A DNA stretch of 22,060 nt from CAMBRF01 sp964404035. Lineage in GTDB: Bacteria; Verrucomicrobiota; Kiritimatiellia; CAIKKV01; CAITUY01. The stretch lies in NCBI GenBank assembly GCA_964404035.1, contig CAYOIT010000074.1, forward strand, positions 1-22,060, written 5' to 3'. Below, piece after piece: positions 8,340-15,026 of the stretch (positions are counted from its first letter, which is position 1; the number at the start of each line of letters is the position of its first letter). Position numbers and translations under genes: made by a program. The notes under the pieces are model-generated. The model was not told the DNA's origin. It saw only the letters and a list, made by a program, of their open reading frames with translations, and did not search any database.

Positions 8340-9134
8340 TCAGGTCCAGTACCCCTTCAACAGCGGGAACTGGGTCTTGTATCCCACCATGGCCAGGTAC
8401 AAGCCACACTCCGGATAAATCGACTGCAAGGCCTTCAGATTGGCCATCGGATCGTACGGAGTATCTTCAGGAATGGTGTAGCCTACGCACTCGGACAGCA
8501 GATGCAACTTTTTTGACATCCAGCATTCCACGATCACCGGCAGGCCGAACGAAACCAGATTGGCCACGCGTTCGTCACTCCCCAGCACAGGCTGCGTGCA
8601 AATGAATTGCGCTCCCGCATCGATTTTCCGGCGGAGTTTCTCAATCTCATGATCCTGCGGCTCATAGGGATTGAACGCCACACCAAGCGTAAACACGCCG
8701 GGATAGGTCTTGCGAATGTAATCCAGTAGCTCCACGGCCGTCACCGAGTTGCAGGTCAGCCCAATGGACTCCGGTTTCAGTTTGGGCAGCCGCTCATTAC
8801 CGTCACCGGACACCACCAACATATCCTTGACCCCCAGTCTCGCGGCACCGTCGAGAATGCCGTGCAAGTCGGCCTTCGTGTGGAAGGTGTTGATGTGGAT
8901 GGAGAGTTGCTCTGGATTTACCTTGAGCCCGAGTTCGGGGATGATGTCGGTGGCCTGAAAACTCAAGTGCCCCATCGGATTGTCCGTGATGCACGCCACG
9001 AATCCCGCCTCCATGACCTGATGGAACTTCTGGGCAAACTTGTCAAGATCGCCCTCCAGATCCTCTGTGCTCTGCTTCGGAGTCAAAATCTCCGTATGAT
9101 ATATTTTTTCACGAATATCGCGATCTACCGGCAT
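8340..9134 (-). CDS. MetF-like methylenetetrahydrofolate reductase (divergent, short)
   Basis: Probably reduces methylene-THF to 5-methyl-THF, a flavin TIM-barrel enzyme. The 264 residues are shorter than typical MetF (about 290-300). The fold signature KIDAGAQFICTQPV corresponds to the conserved K-x-x-AGA-x-F-x-x-TQ strand, and TEILTP (14-19) matches the usual (F/T)E-x-x-PP start, with Glu15 as the expected catalytic acid. The usual GDP strand reads VSGDGN, and the AGYPEGH region reads AFNPYEP, so substrate details may differ. The ATG at 9134 has GGAGG eight bases upstream; the frame is open further up but only as a shadow of fhs. It sits between fhs and folD, 28 bp after fhs. No MetV partner is adjacent. 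The family is fairly sure and the exact reaction is inferred from context. Confidence 0.82.
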   Translation of the reverse strand: MPVDRDIREKIYHTEILTPKQSTEDLEGDLDKFAQKFHQVMEAGFVACITDNPMGHLSFQATDIIPELGLKVNPEQLSIHINTFHTKADLHGILDGAARLGVKDMLVVSGDGNERLPKLKPESIGLTCNSVTAVELLDYIRKTYPGVFTLGVAFNPYEPQDHEIEKLRRKIDAGAQFICTQPVLGSDERVANLVSFGLPVIVECWMSKKLHLLSECVGYTIPEDTPYDPMANLKALQSIYPECGLYLAMVGYKTQFPLLKGYWT

Positions 9135-9162
9135 GGCTGATTCCCTCCTGTCTTGACGATGC

Positions 9163-10935
9163 TCAGAACAATCCTTTGACCCTTCCCGTTTCCACATCAA
9201 TATCGATATTGTTGAAAGCGGGCTCCGAAGCCGTGCCGGGCATGAGTTTGATGTCGCCGGACACAGGCACCACGAATCCCGCTCCGCGGTAGACCATGAT
9301 GTCGCGGATCGGAAGGGTCCAGCCTCGCGGGCGCCCCTTCGCATCCGGGTCATGGGACAGGCTGAGATGCGTCTTGACCATGCAGGTTCCCATCCGCGCC
9401 GTCTCAGGATCCGCCTCGAAGCGTTTGGCCTTCTCCAGGGCCGTCTCGGTGTAGGTGACGCCGTCGGCTCCGTAGATCTCCTTCGCAATCAGTTCAATCC
9501 GCTGACGGTGAGGCAGGCTCAGATCGTAGAGGAATTTGAAGTCATGCTTCTCGTTGGACGCGGTGACCACTGCCTCCGCCAATTCGCGCGCTCCCTCGCC
9601 GCCCTGGAGCCAGTGCCGGGAAAGCGCGGCATAAGCGCCCCTGGCTTCGGCCACCTTCTTCACCAGGGCGACTTCAGCCGCCGAATCCGTGTGAAAGCTA
9701 TTGATGCACACCACCGGCCTTACGCCGGATTTCTTCACGATCTCGATGTGGGCTTCCAGGTTCTCGCAGCCTTTTTCGAGCAGCGCGAGATTCTCCCGGG
9801 TATAGGCTTCGTCAAGCTTCGCGCCCGGTTTTACCGCCGGCCCGCCGCCGTGCATCTTGAGGGCACGAATGGTGGCCACAATCACCACGGCGCTGGGCTT
9901 CAAGCCCGAAAACCGGCACTTGAGGTTCCAGAACTTTTCAAAACCGATGTCCGCCGCAAACCCGCTCTCGGTGACATGGTATTCCGAAAGCCGCGTCCCG
10001 AGTTCGTCCGCGATGATGGAACTCTGCCCGATGGCAATATTGGCAAAGGGGCCGGCATGGACAAATACAGGCTGGCCCTCGATTGTCTGGAGCAGGGTCG
10101 GGTTGATGGCTTCCACCAACCACGCGGCCATGGCGCCATCGACCTTGAGATCCGCCGTGGTGATTTCGTTCCCGTTGATATCGTAGGCCAGCACCATCCT
10201 GGCCAGACGTTGCCTCAAATCCTTGAGGTCCCTGGCGACCGCGAGAATGGCCATGACCTCACTGCCCACGGAGATCTGGAACCCCGACTCCATCTCGACC
10301 CCGTCCATCTTGCCGCCGCGCCCAATGACGATGTTGCGCAGACTCTGGGCACAGAAATCCATGCACCACTTGACCGTGACGCGTTTGGGATCGACGTTCA
10401 GTCGGCGGATGCCCGTCCTGGCCAGGCGGGCGTCATCGTAGTTGCGTTCGTGCTGCATGCGCGCCGTGAGGGCTACCAGGGCCAGATTGTGCGCGTTGGT
10501 AATCGAATCGATGTCCCCGGTCATGCGGATGGAGAAGGGCGCCAGCGGTATACACTGGGCAAGCCCACCCCCGGCTGCGGACCCCTTGATGTTGAACGTC
10601 GGTCCGCCACTCGGTTGCCGGATGGCTCCAGATACTTTCTTGCCAAGCTTGCTCAAGCCCTCGACCAATCCGATCGTGGTGGTGGTCTTCCCTTCGCCCA
10701 AGGGCGTTGGGGTGATAGCCGTCACATCGATATACTTTCCCGACGGCCGGCTGCTGATCCGTTCCATCACCATTCGCTGGTCCACCTTGCCCAACTGTCG
10801 CCCCATGGGAATCGCCTCCCCTTCGAGGAGCCCCAGTTCTGACGCCAGGAGGGGAAACGGTTTCATGTGGCGCTCAGCCGCTTCGGCCAGTTGCCAGTCC
10901 TTCATCTTCAAGGGATCAAGTGCAGAAATACTCAT
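9163..10935 (-). CDS. fhs: Formate-tetrahydrofolate ligase (FTHFS)
   Basis: ATP-dependent ligation of formate to THF giving 10-formyl-THF, the entry step of the methyl branch of the Wood-Ljungdahl pathway and a source of formyl groups for purines. The 590 residues include the P-loop TPLGEGKT (77-84), a GSAAGGGLAQ loop, MTGDIDSITNAHN, GQSSIIAD and a C-terminal PGTASEPAFNNIDID block. The common bacterial form is about 556 residues with REPSLGP and GGAAGGG. Here these read RQPSGGP and GSAAGGG, matching my memory of the longer sulfate-reducer (Desulfovibrio-like) type. The ATG at 10935 has GGAG eight bases upstream, and the long open frame above it is the shadow of the neighbouring methyltransferase. 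It lies 23 bp after the MeTr gene. Confident in function. Confidence 0.95.
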   Translation of the reverse strand: MSISALDPLKMKDWQLAEAAERHMKPFPLLASELGLLEGEAIPMGRQLGKVDQRMVMERISSRPSGKYIDVTAITPTPLGEGKTTTTIGLVEGLSKLGKKVSGAIRQPSGGPTFNIKGSAAGGGLAQCIPLAPFSIRMTGDIDSITNAHNLALVALTARMQHERNYDDARLARTGIRRLNVDPKRVTVKWCMDFCAQSLRNIVIGRGGKMDGVEMESGFQISVGSEVMAILAVARDLKDLRQRLARMVLAYDINGNEITTADLKVDGAMAAWLVEAINPTLLQTIEGQPVFVHAGPFANIAIGQSSIIADELGTRLSEYHVTESGFAADIGFEKFWNLKCRFSGLKPSAVVIVATIRALKMHGGGPAVKPGAKLDEAYTRENLALLEKGCENLEAHIEIVKKSGVRPVVCINSFHTDSAAEVALVKKVAEARGAYAALSRHWLQGGEGARELAEAVVTASNEKHDFKFLYDLSLPHRQRIELIAKEIYGADGVTYTETALEKAKRFEADPETARMGTCMVKTHLSLSHDPDAKGRPRGWTLPIRDIMVYRGAGFVVPVSGDIKLMPGTASEPAFNNIDIDVETGRVKGLF

Positions 10936-10958
10936 AAAGGTCTCCAGGTTTTTGACAA

Positions 10959-11984
10959 TCACTCGCCGCCCAGACGCCCTTCGCGATGGGCGGTGATGTA
11001 GTCCGCGCCGAAAAGGTCCTCGCCGGTCAACAGGGCCTTGGCCAGACCGAACGGTTCCGTCGTCGTATCGACCGCCGCCAGGATCTGACTGTTCATCTGG
11101 AGCGGATCCAGAATGCCGCTGTCGGCGCCGGCTTCCACCGCCAGCCACGCAAAGACCTTGTTGATCAGTTTCCGGTTCGGCATGCCGAACGACACGTTGC
11201 TCAGCCCTCCCGAAACATGAATCGCAGTCCCATACTCCCGGCGAATCGCGGTCACGGCCTCCAGGAACGCCTTGGCATTGTTGGAGTCAGTCGCAATCGG
11301 AAAGACCAGCGGATCCACGTAAATGGCCTCGTCTTTGAGTCCCGCCGACCTCAACATCGGCATCAGACGCGCAATATTGGCCAATCGTTGCTCGGTGTCC
11401 GAAGGCAGATCCTTTTCGCCGGCCGCCGACGCGATGACCACCGCGTTAAACTGCGCCGCCACGCGGATGGCGTCCTGCCGCTCGAGCGACACGGAATTCA
11501 CCATCGGCCGGGCTCGGGCCTGATCGCAGGACTCCAGTCCCGCCTTCAAGATCGCGGGGTTGGAGGAATCAATGCTCAACGGCAGGCGACTTTTGGCCTG
11601 AACGACCTGAGCCACCCACTTGATCGCGCGACACCGCTCCTCAATGTCCGTGCTGAACTCATCCACGTTGATATCGAGAAACGCCGCGTCGGCGGCTTCC
11701 TGCCGGAGGGCGAGGTACTGGAGATAGTCAATGGCCGCGGCCTTGTCGGTGTCGCTTCCATACAGGCCCTGCCAGACGGCCACCGCGCAGTGCTTGATCT
11801 TTCCCGCCTCCCAGTCGGCCGTCTTGTGAAAAGCCTCCGGAATGAGCAGGTCGCGGGTATCAGTCTTGCCGCCGTACCGAATGCCATACCGCCCGTTGTC
11901 CAGGGCCTTGACAAAATTCCCGCCGACCTTGTAAATGCGTGTGCAATGGATGTTCTCGCCAACAACAATCAGTTTCTTCTGCAT
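10959..11984 (-). CDS. Methyltetrahydrofolate:corrinoid methyltransferase (MeTr/MetH pterin-domain family)
   Basis: DHPS-like TIM barrel that moves the methyl from 5-methyl-THF to a cob(I)alamin-bearing protein. Of 341 residues, barrel signatures are VVGENIHCTR (7-16), FLDINVDEF (102-110), SIDSSNP (137-143), MVNSVS (161-166), YVDPLVFPI (222-230) and GGLSNVSFGMPN (259-270), matching the pterin-binding and Asn/Asp positions of AcsE and the MetH folate domain. Between the first strand and LDINVD there are about 85 residues, much more than in AcsE (about 262 residues in all), so this is a variant. The ATG at 11984 sits eight bases from GGGGAGG; an ATG at 11990 overlaps the upstream stop (ATGA) but is only two bases from that site. 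It lies directly after the homocysteine methyltransferase gene, in the same order as the MetH domains. Confidence 0.87.
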   Translation of the reverse strand: MQKKLIVVGENIHCTRIYKVGGNFVKALDNGRYGIRYGGKTDTRDLLIPEAFHKTADWEAGKIKHCAVAVWQGLYGSDTDKAAAIDYLQYLALRQEAADAAFLDINVDEFSTDIEERCRAIKWVAQVVQAKSRLPLSIDSSNPAILKAGLESCDQARARPMVNSVSLERQDAIRVAAQFNAVVIASAAGEKDLPSDTEQRLANIARLMPMLRSAGLKDEAIYVDPLVFPIATDSNNAKAFLEAVTAIRREYGTAIHVSGGLSNVSFGMPNRKLINKVFAWLAVEAGADSGILDPLQMNSQILAAVDTTTEPFGLAKALLTGEDLFGADYITAHREGRLGGE

Positions 11985-11986
11985 GG

Positions 11987-12886
11987 TCATTTCCTCCCCG
12001 CCTGCTGCTTTTTCAGTATTTTTCCAATCGCGGCAATATGTTCCGGTGTCGTTCCGCAACAGCCGCCCACAATCGCGGCCCCGGCCTCAATCACGGCAGG
12101 GATCCATCGCGCGGTCATTTCCGGCGTTTCGGGAAACACATCCACCCCGTTGATGTTCTTGGGAAGCCCCGCATTGGCCTGCACCATGATCGGGGAGCCC
12201 GGCGCCGCCGTTCGCATCTCGCGCACAATCTCGATCATCTGCTCCATGCCCTGTCCGCAGTTGGCGCCCACCACGTCCGCGCCGGCGTCCAGCGCCGCCT
12301 TGGCCGCCTCGGTCGGGGTTGCCCCCATCATCGTGTGATAGCCGCCATCCGCCGTGTGCTGGAAGGTGAAGGTACAGAGGATTTCGAGGCGTGTGTGGGC
12401 CTTGGCCGCCCGTATGGCAAGGCAGGCCTCATCGAGAGCCGACATGGTTTCGATGCAAACGCCGTCCGCGCCGCCCGACTCCAAGGCCACCGCCTGCTCG
12501 CGAAAAGCCTCGAACAATTCCTCCTCCGTCACATCCCCCATCAGGAGCATCTTGCCCGTCGGGCCGACGGAAGCAATGACGTGACCGTGGGCGCCCACGG
12601 CCTCGCGGGAGATCTCCGCCGCCGCCTGGTTGAGCTCGGCCACGCGATCCTGGAGGCCGAAGAAGTCGAGCTTGAACCGGGTCCCCCCGAAGCTGTTCGT
12701 CTCGATCATGTCGCAACCCGCCTGCGCATAGCGACGAGCCACATCGAGAATATCGGCCCGCCGGGACACGCACCACAACTCAGGGCATTCGCCTGGCTTC
12801 AACCCTTTCTTCTGGAGAAAGGTGCCCCACGCTCCATCCGACAAAAGCAATTCGCCCGCCTTGATTCGCTCGGTAATCCTCTGCAT
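11987..12886 (-). CDS. Homocysteine S-methyltransferase family protein (MetH N-terminal domain-like)
   Basis: Zinc-dependent TIM-barrel that methylates homocysteine, or another thiol, with a methyl donor such as methyl-corrinoid. The 299 residues start MQRITERIKAGELLLSDGAWGT cut to the barrel's first strand, with ETNSFGG at 62-68 and SVGPTG at 106-111. The three zinc-binding cysteines are Cys210 (GANCGQG) and Cys276/Cys277 (GGCCGTTPEH). Full MetH is about 1200 residues; this gene carries only the first domain, followed by the pterin domain as a separate gene, with a corrinoid protein encoded across the neighbouring regulator. AGGGG precedes the ATG. It is the first gene of the six-gene minus-strand operon and is divergent from an AraC-type regulator. 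The acceptor could be another thiol, but methionine synthesis is the simplest reading. Confidence 0.88.
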   Translation of the reverse strand: MQRITERIKAGELLLSDGAWGTFLQKKGLKPGECPELWCVSRRADILDVARRYAQAGCDMIETNSFGGTRFKLDFFGLQDRVAELNQAAAEISREAVGAHGHVIASVGPTGKMLLMGDVTEEELFEAFREQAVALESGGADGVCIETMSALDEACLAIRAAKAHTRLEILCTFTFQHTADGGYHTMMGATPTEAAKAALDAGADVVGANCGQGMEQMIEIVREMRTAAPGSPIMVQANAGLPKNINGVDVFPETPEMTARWIPAVIEAGAAIVGGCCGTTPEHIAAIGKILKKQQAGRK

Positions 12887-12942
12887 CTCTCACCCCTCGC
12901 TCTTGACCATGGTGCGCCCATCGACGCTCGCGATATCCTGCC

Positions 12943-12962
12943 CAGAATCAGAACCATTCTGA
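12943..12962. promoter_or_regulatory. Inverted repeat, candidate operator between regulator and one-carbon operon
   Basis: Two overlapping dyads occur: TCAGAA-CCA-TTCTGA (12948-12962) and CAGAAT-N7-ATTCTG (12943-12961). They lie about 60 bp upstream of the homocysteine methyltransferase start and about 60 bp upstream of the regulator start, in the only intergenic gap between these divergent genes. A minus-strand -35/-10 pair of good quality was not found here, which fits an activator-dependent promoter. The role is inferred. Confidence 0.4.
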
Positions 12963-12981
12963 CCAAACCGAGGTAGGATTC

Positions 12982-13011
12982 TTGTACATTCCGGCTTATT
13001 TATTGCATAAT
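12982..13011 (+). promoter_or_regulatory. Putative promoter of the first AraC regulator
   Basis: CATAAT (13006-13011, 5/6 of the -10 consensus) is preceded after 18 bp by the weak -35 TTGTAC (12982-12987). It would start transcription near 13018, only two bases before the ATG at 13020, where no ribosome-binding site is visible. This would make the mRNA leaderless. Confidence 0.3.
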
Positions 13012-13019
13012 GTGGCAGC

Positions 13020-13935
13020 ATGAAAGAAGAAACGCTTTCGAAGGATCTGATTTCGATCCTGGCGACCATTGACCAGGTGTCCGGTCAGGGGGCCGTCTAT
13101 CACGGACTCTATNNNNNNNNNNNNNNNNNNNNNNNNNNNNNNNNNNNNNNNNNNNNNNNNNNNNNNNNNNNNNNNNNNNNNNNNNNNNNNNNNNNNNNNN
13201 NNNNNNNNNNNNCTCCGGCAGCAACCCGTCTCCCCGCCGGATCTTCTCGGCGACACGTATCAGCTCGTGGTCTTCCTGAACCGAAACGACAAGGCCAACG
13301 CCCTCGAGTTCATGTCGAAGTACCTGGCCCGATTGCTCATGGCCAGCAATTGGGATCTCACCAAGTTGAAGGCCCATGTGCGGGTCCTCCTGGCGATCAT
13401 GACGAGTCAGGATATCCTGCGCGGAACGCCGTGGGCGGTGGCCACCAGTCGCGAGCTCCGGCACATGCTGCGCCTGGAGCATGCCCGAACCATGGAGGAG
13501 AGCTGCTATGAGGTGGCCGAATGGATCCAGCTCTTTTTCAGGGATCAGGCGCACGGGGAACACGATGGACGAAGCCTGTCGGAGCGCATCTTGAGCTGGC
13601 TCCAATCACACTATCAGGAGCGCGTCACGCTCACCGCCGCCGCCGCCGCGGTCGGCGCCAGCTCCTCCACCCTCGTCCATCGGCTGCGGCGCGAGACCGG
13701 CAAGACGTTCAAACAACTGCTGGCCGAGATCCGGATCGCCGAAGCGAAGAAACTGATGGCCTCCACGGCTCTTGAAATCAGCGCCATTGCCGAGCACTGC
13801 GGCTTTTTCGACCAAAGCCATTTCACGCGGGAACTGAAGCGCACCATCAACCTGACTCCGGGGGAGTTCCGCCGGTTGTTGCGGGTCCCCGATGAAGCCC
13901 TGCTCCGCCCGGGAGCACGGAGTCTGAAGGAGTAG
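13020..13935 (+). CDS. AraC-family transcriptional regulator, interrupted by assembly gap
   Basis: The gene has an N-terminal piece of 31 codons (MKEETLSKDLISILATI...), 100 N, then 240 residues that end in an AraC DNA-binding domain. The C-terminal domain (about 13585-13890) has both helix-turn-helix units, VTLTAAAAAVGASSSTLVHR and ALEISAIAEHCGFFDQSHFT, and the family tail TPGEFRR. The segment before it (DKANALEFMSKYL...LTKLKAHVRVLLAI) resembles the middle domain of the second regulator in this window, which is common in PocR-type AraC proteins. The pre- and post-gap parts lie in different frames because 100 is not a multiple of three; the gap starts and ends on codon boundaries. It is divergent from the one-carbon operon and convergent with the corrinoid gene, so it likely controls one or both. 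The ligand is unknown. Confidence 0.85.
13113..13212. other. Assembly gap of 100 N
   Basis: Exactly 100 N, a conventional placeholder for a scaffold gap of unknown size. It lies in the sensor part of the AraC regulator. By comparison with the second regulator, roughly 140-150 residues (about 430 bp) would be missing here. Confidence 0.98.
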
Positions 13936-13982
13936 CCGCGCCCTGCCTGAAACCGGATCGCGGGGTCGGCCTGCGGCGCAAG

Positions 13983-14008
13983 AAAAAGGGCGCCCGCAGG
14001 GGCGCCCT
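13983..14008 (-). terminator. Rho-independent terminator of the corrinoid protein gene
   Basis: A perfect 9 bp GC-rich stem (13987-13995 with 14000-14008) has a four-base loop. On the minus strand it is followed by a run of five T (13983-13987, the first overlapping the stem). It lies 24 bp after the corrinoid protein stop. The convergent regulator gene ends at 13935 and could also use the hairpin, but without a T tract. Confidence 0.85.
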
Positions 14009-14032
14009 CGTGCTGTCAGCTATACCGCCGGC

Positions 14033-14668
14033 TTACTTCGCCAGTTTCCGGGCCAGGTCCGCCGCCGAAGCCGCATCGGGCGCATAGCCATCGGCACCGA
14101 TCTCATCGCAGAAAGACTGCGTTACCGGTGCGCCACCGATCATGACTTTCAGTTTGCCGGCCATGTCGGACTTCTTCACCGTCTCGACAATCTCTTTCAT
14201 ATTGGTCATGGTCGTGGTCAGCAAAGCCGAGGCGCCGATCAGGGACGCGTTGTTCTGCCTGGCCAGTTCGACGAACTTCGCAGGCTCAACGTTGATGCCC
14301 GCATCGATAACCTTGAAGCCGCCGCCTTCGAGCATCATGCCCACCAGGTTCTTGCCGATATCGTGCAGATCGCCCTTGACCGTCCCGATCACAACCACGC
14401 CGCGGGGCTCAACCTTGGCCGCCGCCAGAGCGGGCTTGAGAATCTCCATGCCGGCTTTCATCGCACGGGCGGCAATCAACACTTCAGGGACATACACTTC
14501 GTTCTTCTTGAAGCGCTCGCCGATCAGACCCATCCCGGCCAACAACCCCTTGTTCAGAATATCGGCGGCGCCGATCTTCTCGGTCAAGGCTTGCTGCACC
14601 AGCGTCTTGACGTCGTTCGCCTTACCCTTCATCAGGTTCTCTTTGATCTGCTCCAGTATCGCGCTCAT
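14033..14668 (-). CDS. Corrinoid (B12-binding) methyltransfer protein, MtaC/MtbC-like
   Basis: Methyl carrier that binds cobalamin and shuttles methyl groups between a methyl-donor enzyme and an acceptor enzyme. In 211 residues it has an N-terminal helical cap domain (about 1-88, with LIGERFKKNEVYVPEV) and a Rossmann-like B12 domain (90-211). The lower-ligand motif is DLHDIGKNLV (100-109, His102), followed by SALLTTTM (148-155) and GGAPVT (178-183). Size and layout match MtaC, MtbC and MttC and the MetH B12 module. The start at 14668 has AAGGAG eight bases upstream; an ATG at 14674 is too close to that site. It is monocistronic, with its own terminator, between two AraC genes. It is the natural partner of the MeTr and homocysteine methyltransferase encoded 2 kb away; methanol or methylamine partners (MtaB, MttB) are not in the window. 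Confidence 0.93.
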   Translation of the reverse strand: MSAILEQIKENLMKGKANDVKTLVQQALTEKIGAADILNKGLLAGMGLIGERFKKNEVYVPEVLIAARAMKAGMEILKPALAAAKVEPRGVVVIGTVKGDLHDIGKNLVGMMLEGGGFKVIDAGINVEPAKFVELARQNNASLIGASALLTTTMTNMKEIVETVKKSDMAGKLKVMIGGAPVTQSFCDEIGADGYAPDAASAADLARKLAK

Positions 14669-14674
14669 GCTCAT

Positions 14675-15026
14675 ATCTCCTTGGTTATGTTGAATCCCAG
14701 CCTGACTTCCAAAAGAAGTCGTAAATCTACCAGCATGGCCCCTTCTCAAAATAGGGACTTCCGGCTCAATTGTATAACGTTCTTGCTGTCTGATTGGTAA
14801 AAAATGACAAAAACCAGCGCCCCACGCCTCCACGATCCAACCCGATGAGTCTTGACGAGTTGAAAGAAGTCTATGATATTGGCGCGATTATGCCTGAAAC
14901 AAAGGAGAGACTCACCAACCGTGCCGAAGGTGATGGATACGTCATTCTTGCCACTCGGCGACTCGCGCACTCTGCCGCCATCCAAGCGTTCACGCCACCC
15001 CAACCTCCGTCTTCCTGAAGACTAAG
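14675..15026. other. Intergenic control region between corrinoid gene and second AraC gene
   Basis: There are 352 bp without a supported gene. It holds the presumed corrinoid-gene promoter and a short perfect inverted repeat GACTTC-CAAAA-GAAGTC (14704-14720) in the leader of that gene. I looked for a cobalamin riboswitch: there is only a partial AGTCAGG match and no B12-box, so none is called. A plus-strand open frame (14794-15018, 74 codons, or 57 from the ATG at 14845) has a helical-looking stretch SLDELKEVYDIGAIMPETKE but no ribosome site and no family I know; it is left uncalled. Confidence 0.5.
14771..14800 (-). promoter_or_regulatory. Putative promoter of the corrinoid protein gene
   Basis: On the minus strand TTACCA (14795-14800), an 18 bp spacer and TATACA (14771-14776) match 4/6 each. 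They would start transcription near 14764, leaving a leader of about 95 bases that includes the 14704-14720 hairpin. The weak -35 fits an activated promoter. Confidence 0.33.

Noticed and set aside
9352..10842. 496-codon plus-strand open frame
   Set aside because: Antisense shadow of fhs caused by high GC; His/Arg/Gly-rich with no domain.
10986..12338. 450-codon plus-strand open frame
   Set aside because: Antisense to the MeTr and homocysteine methyltransferase genes, both strongly supported.
12887..13019. Sigma54 promoter for the one-carbon operon
   Set aside because: No GG-N10-GC element with the proper TGGCAC/TTGC context was found.
14675..14840. Possible cobalamin riboswitch before the corrinoid gene
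   Set aside because: Only a partial AGTCAGG match; no B12 box or supporting stems in the short leader.
14794..15018. 74-codon plus-strand open frame upstream of the second AraC gene
   Set aside because: No ribosome site, no known family, ends in low-complexity Pro/Ser; kept only as a note in the intergenic entry.
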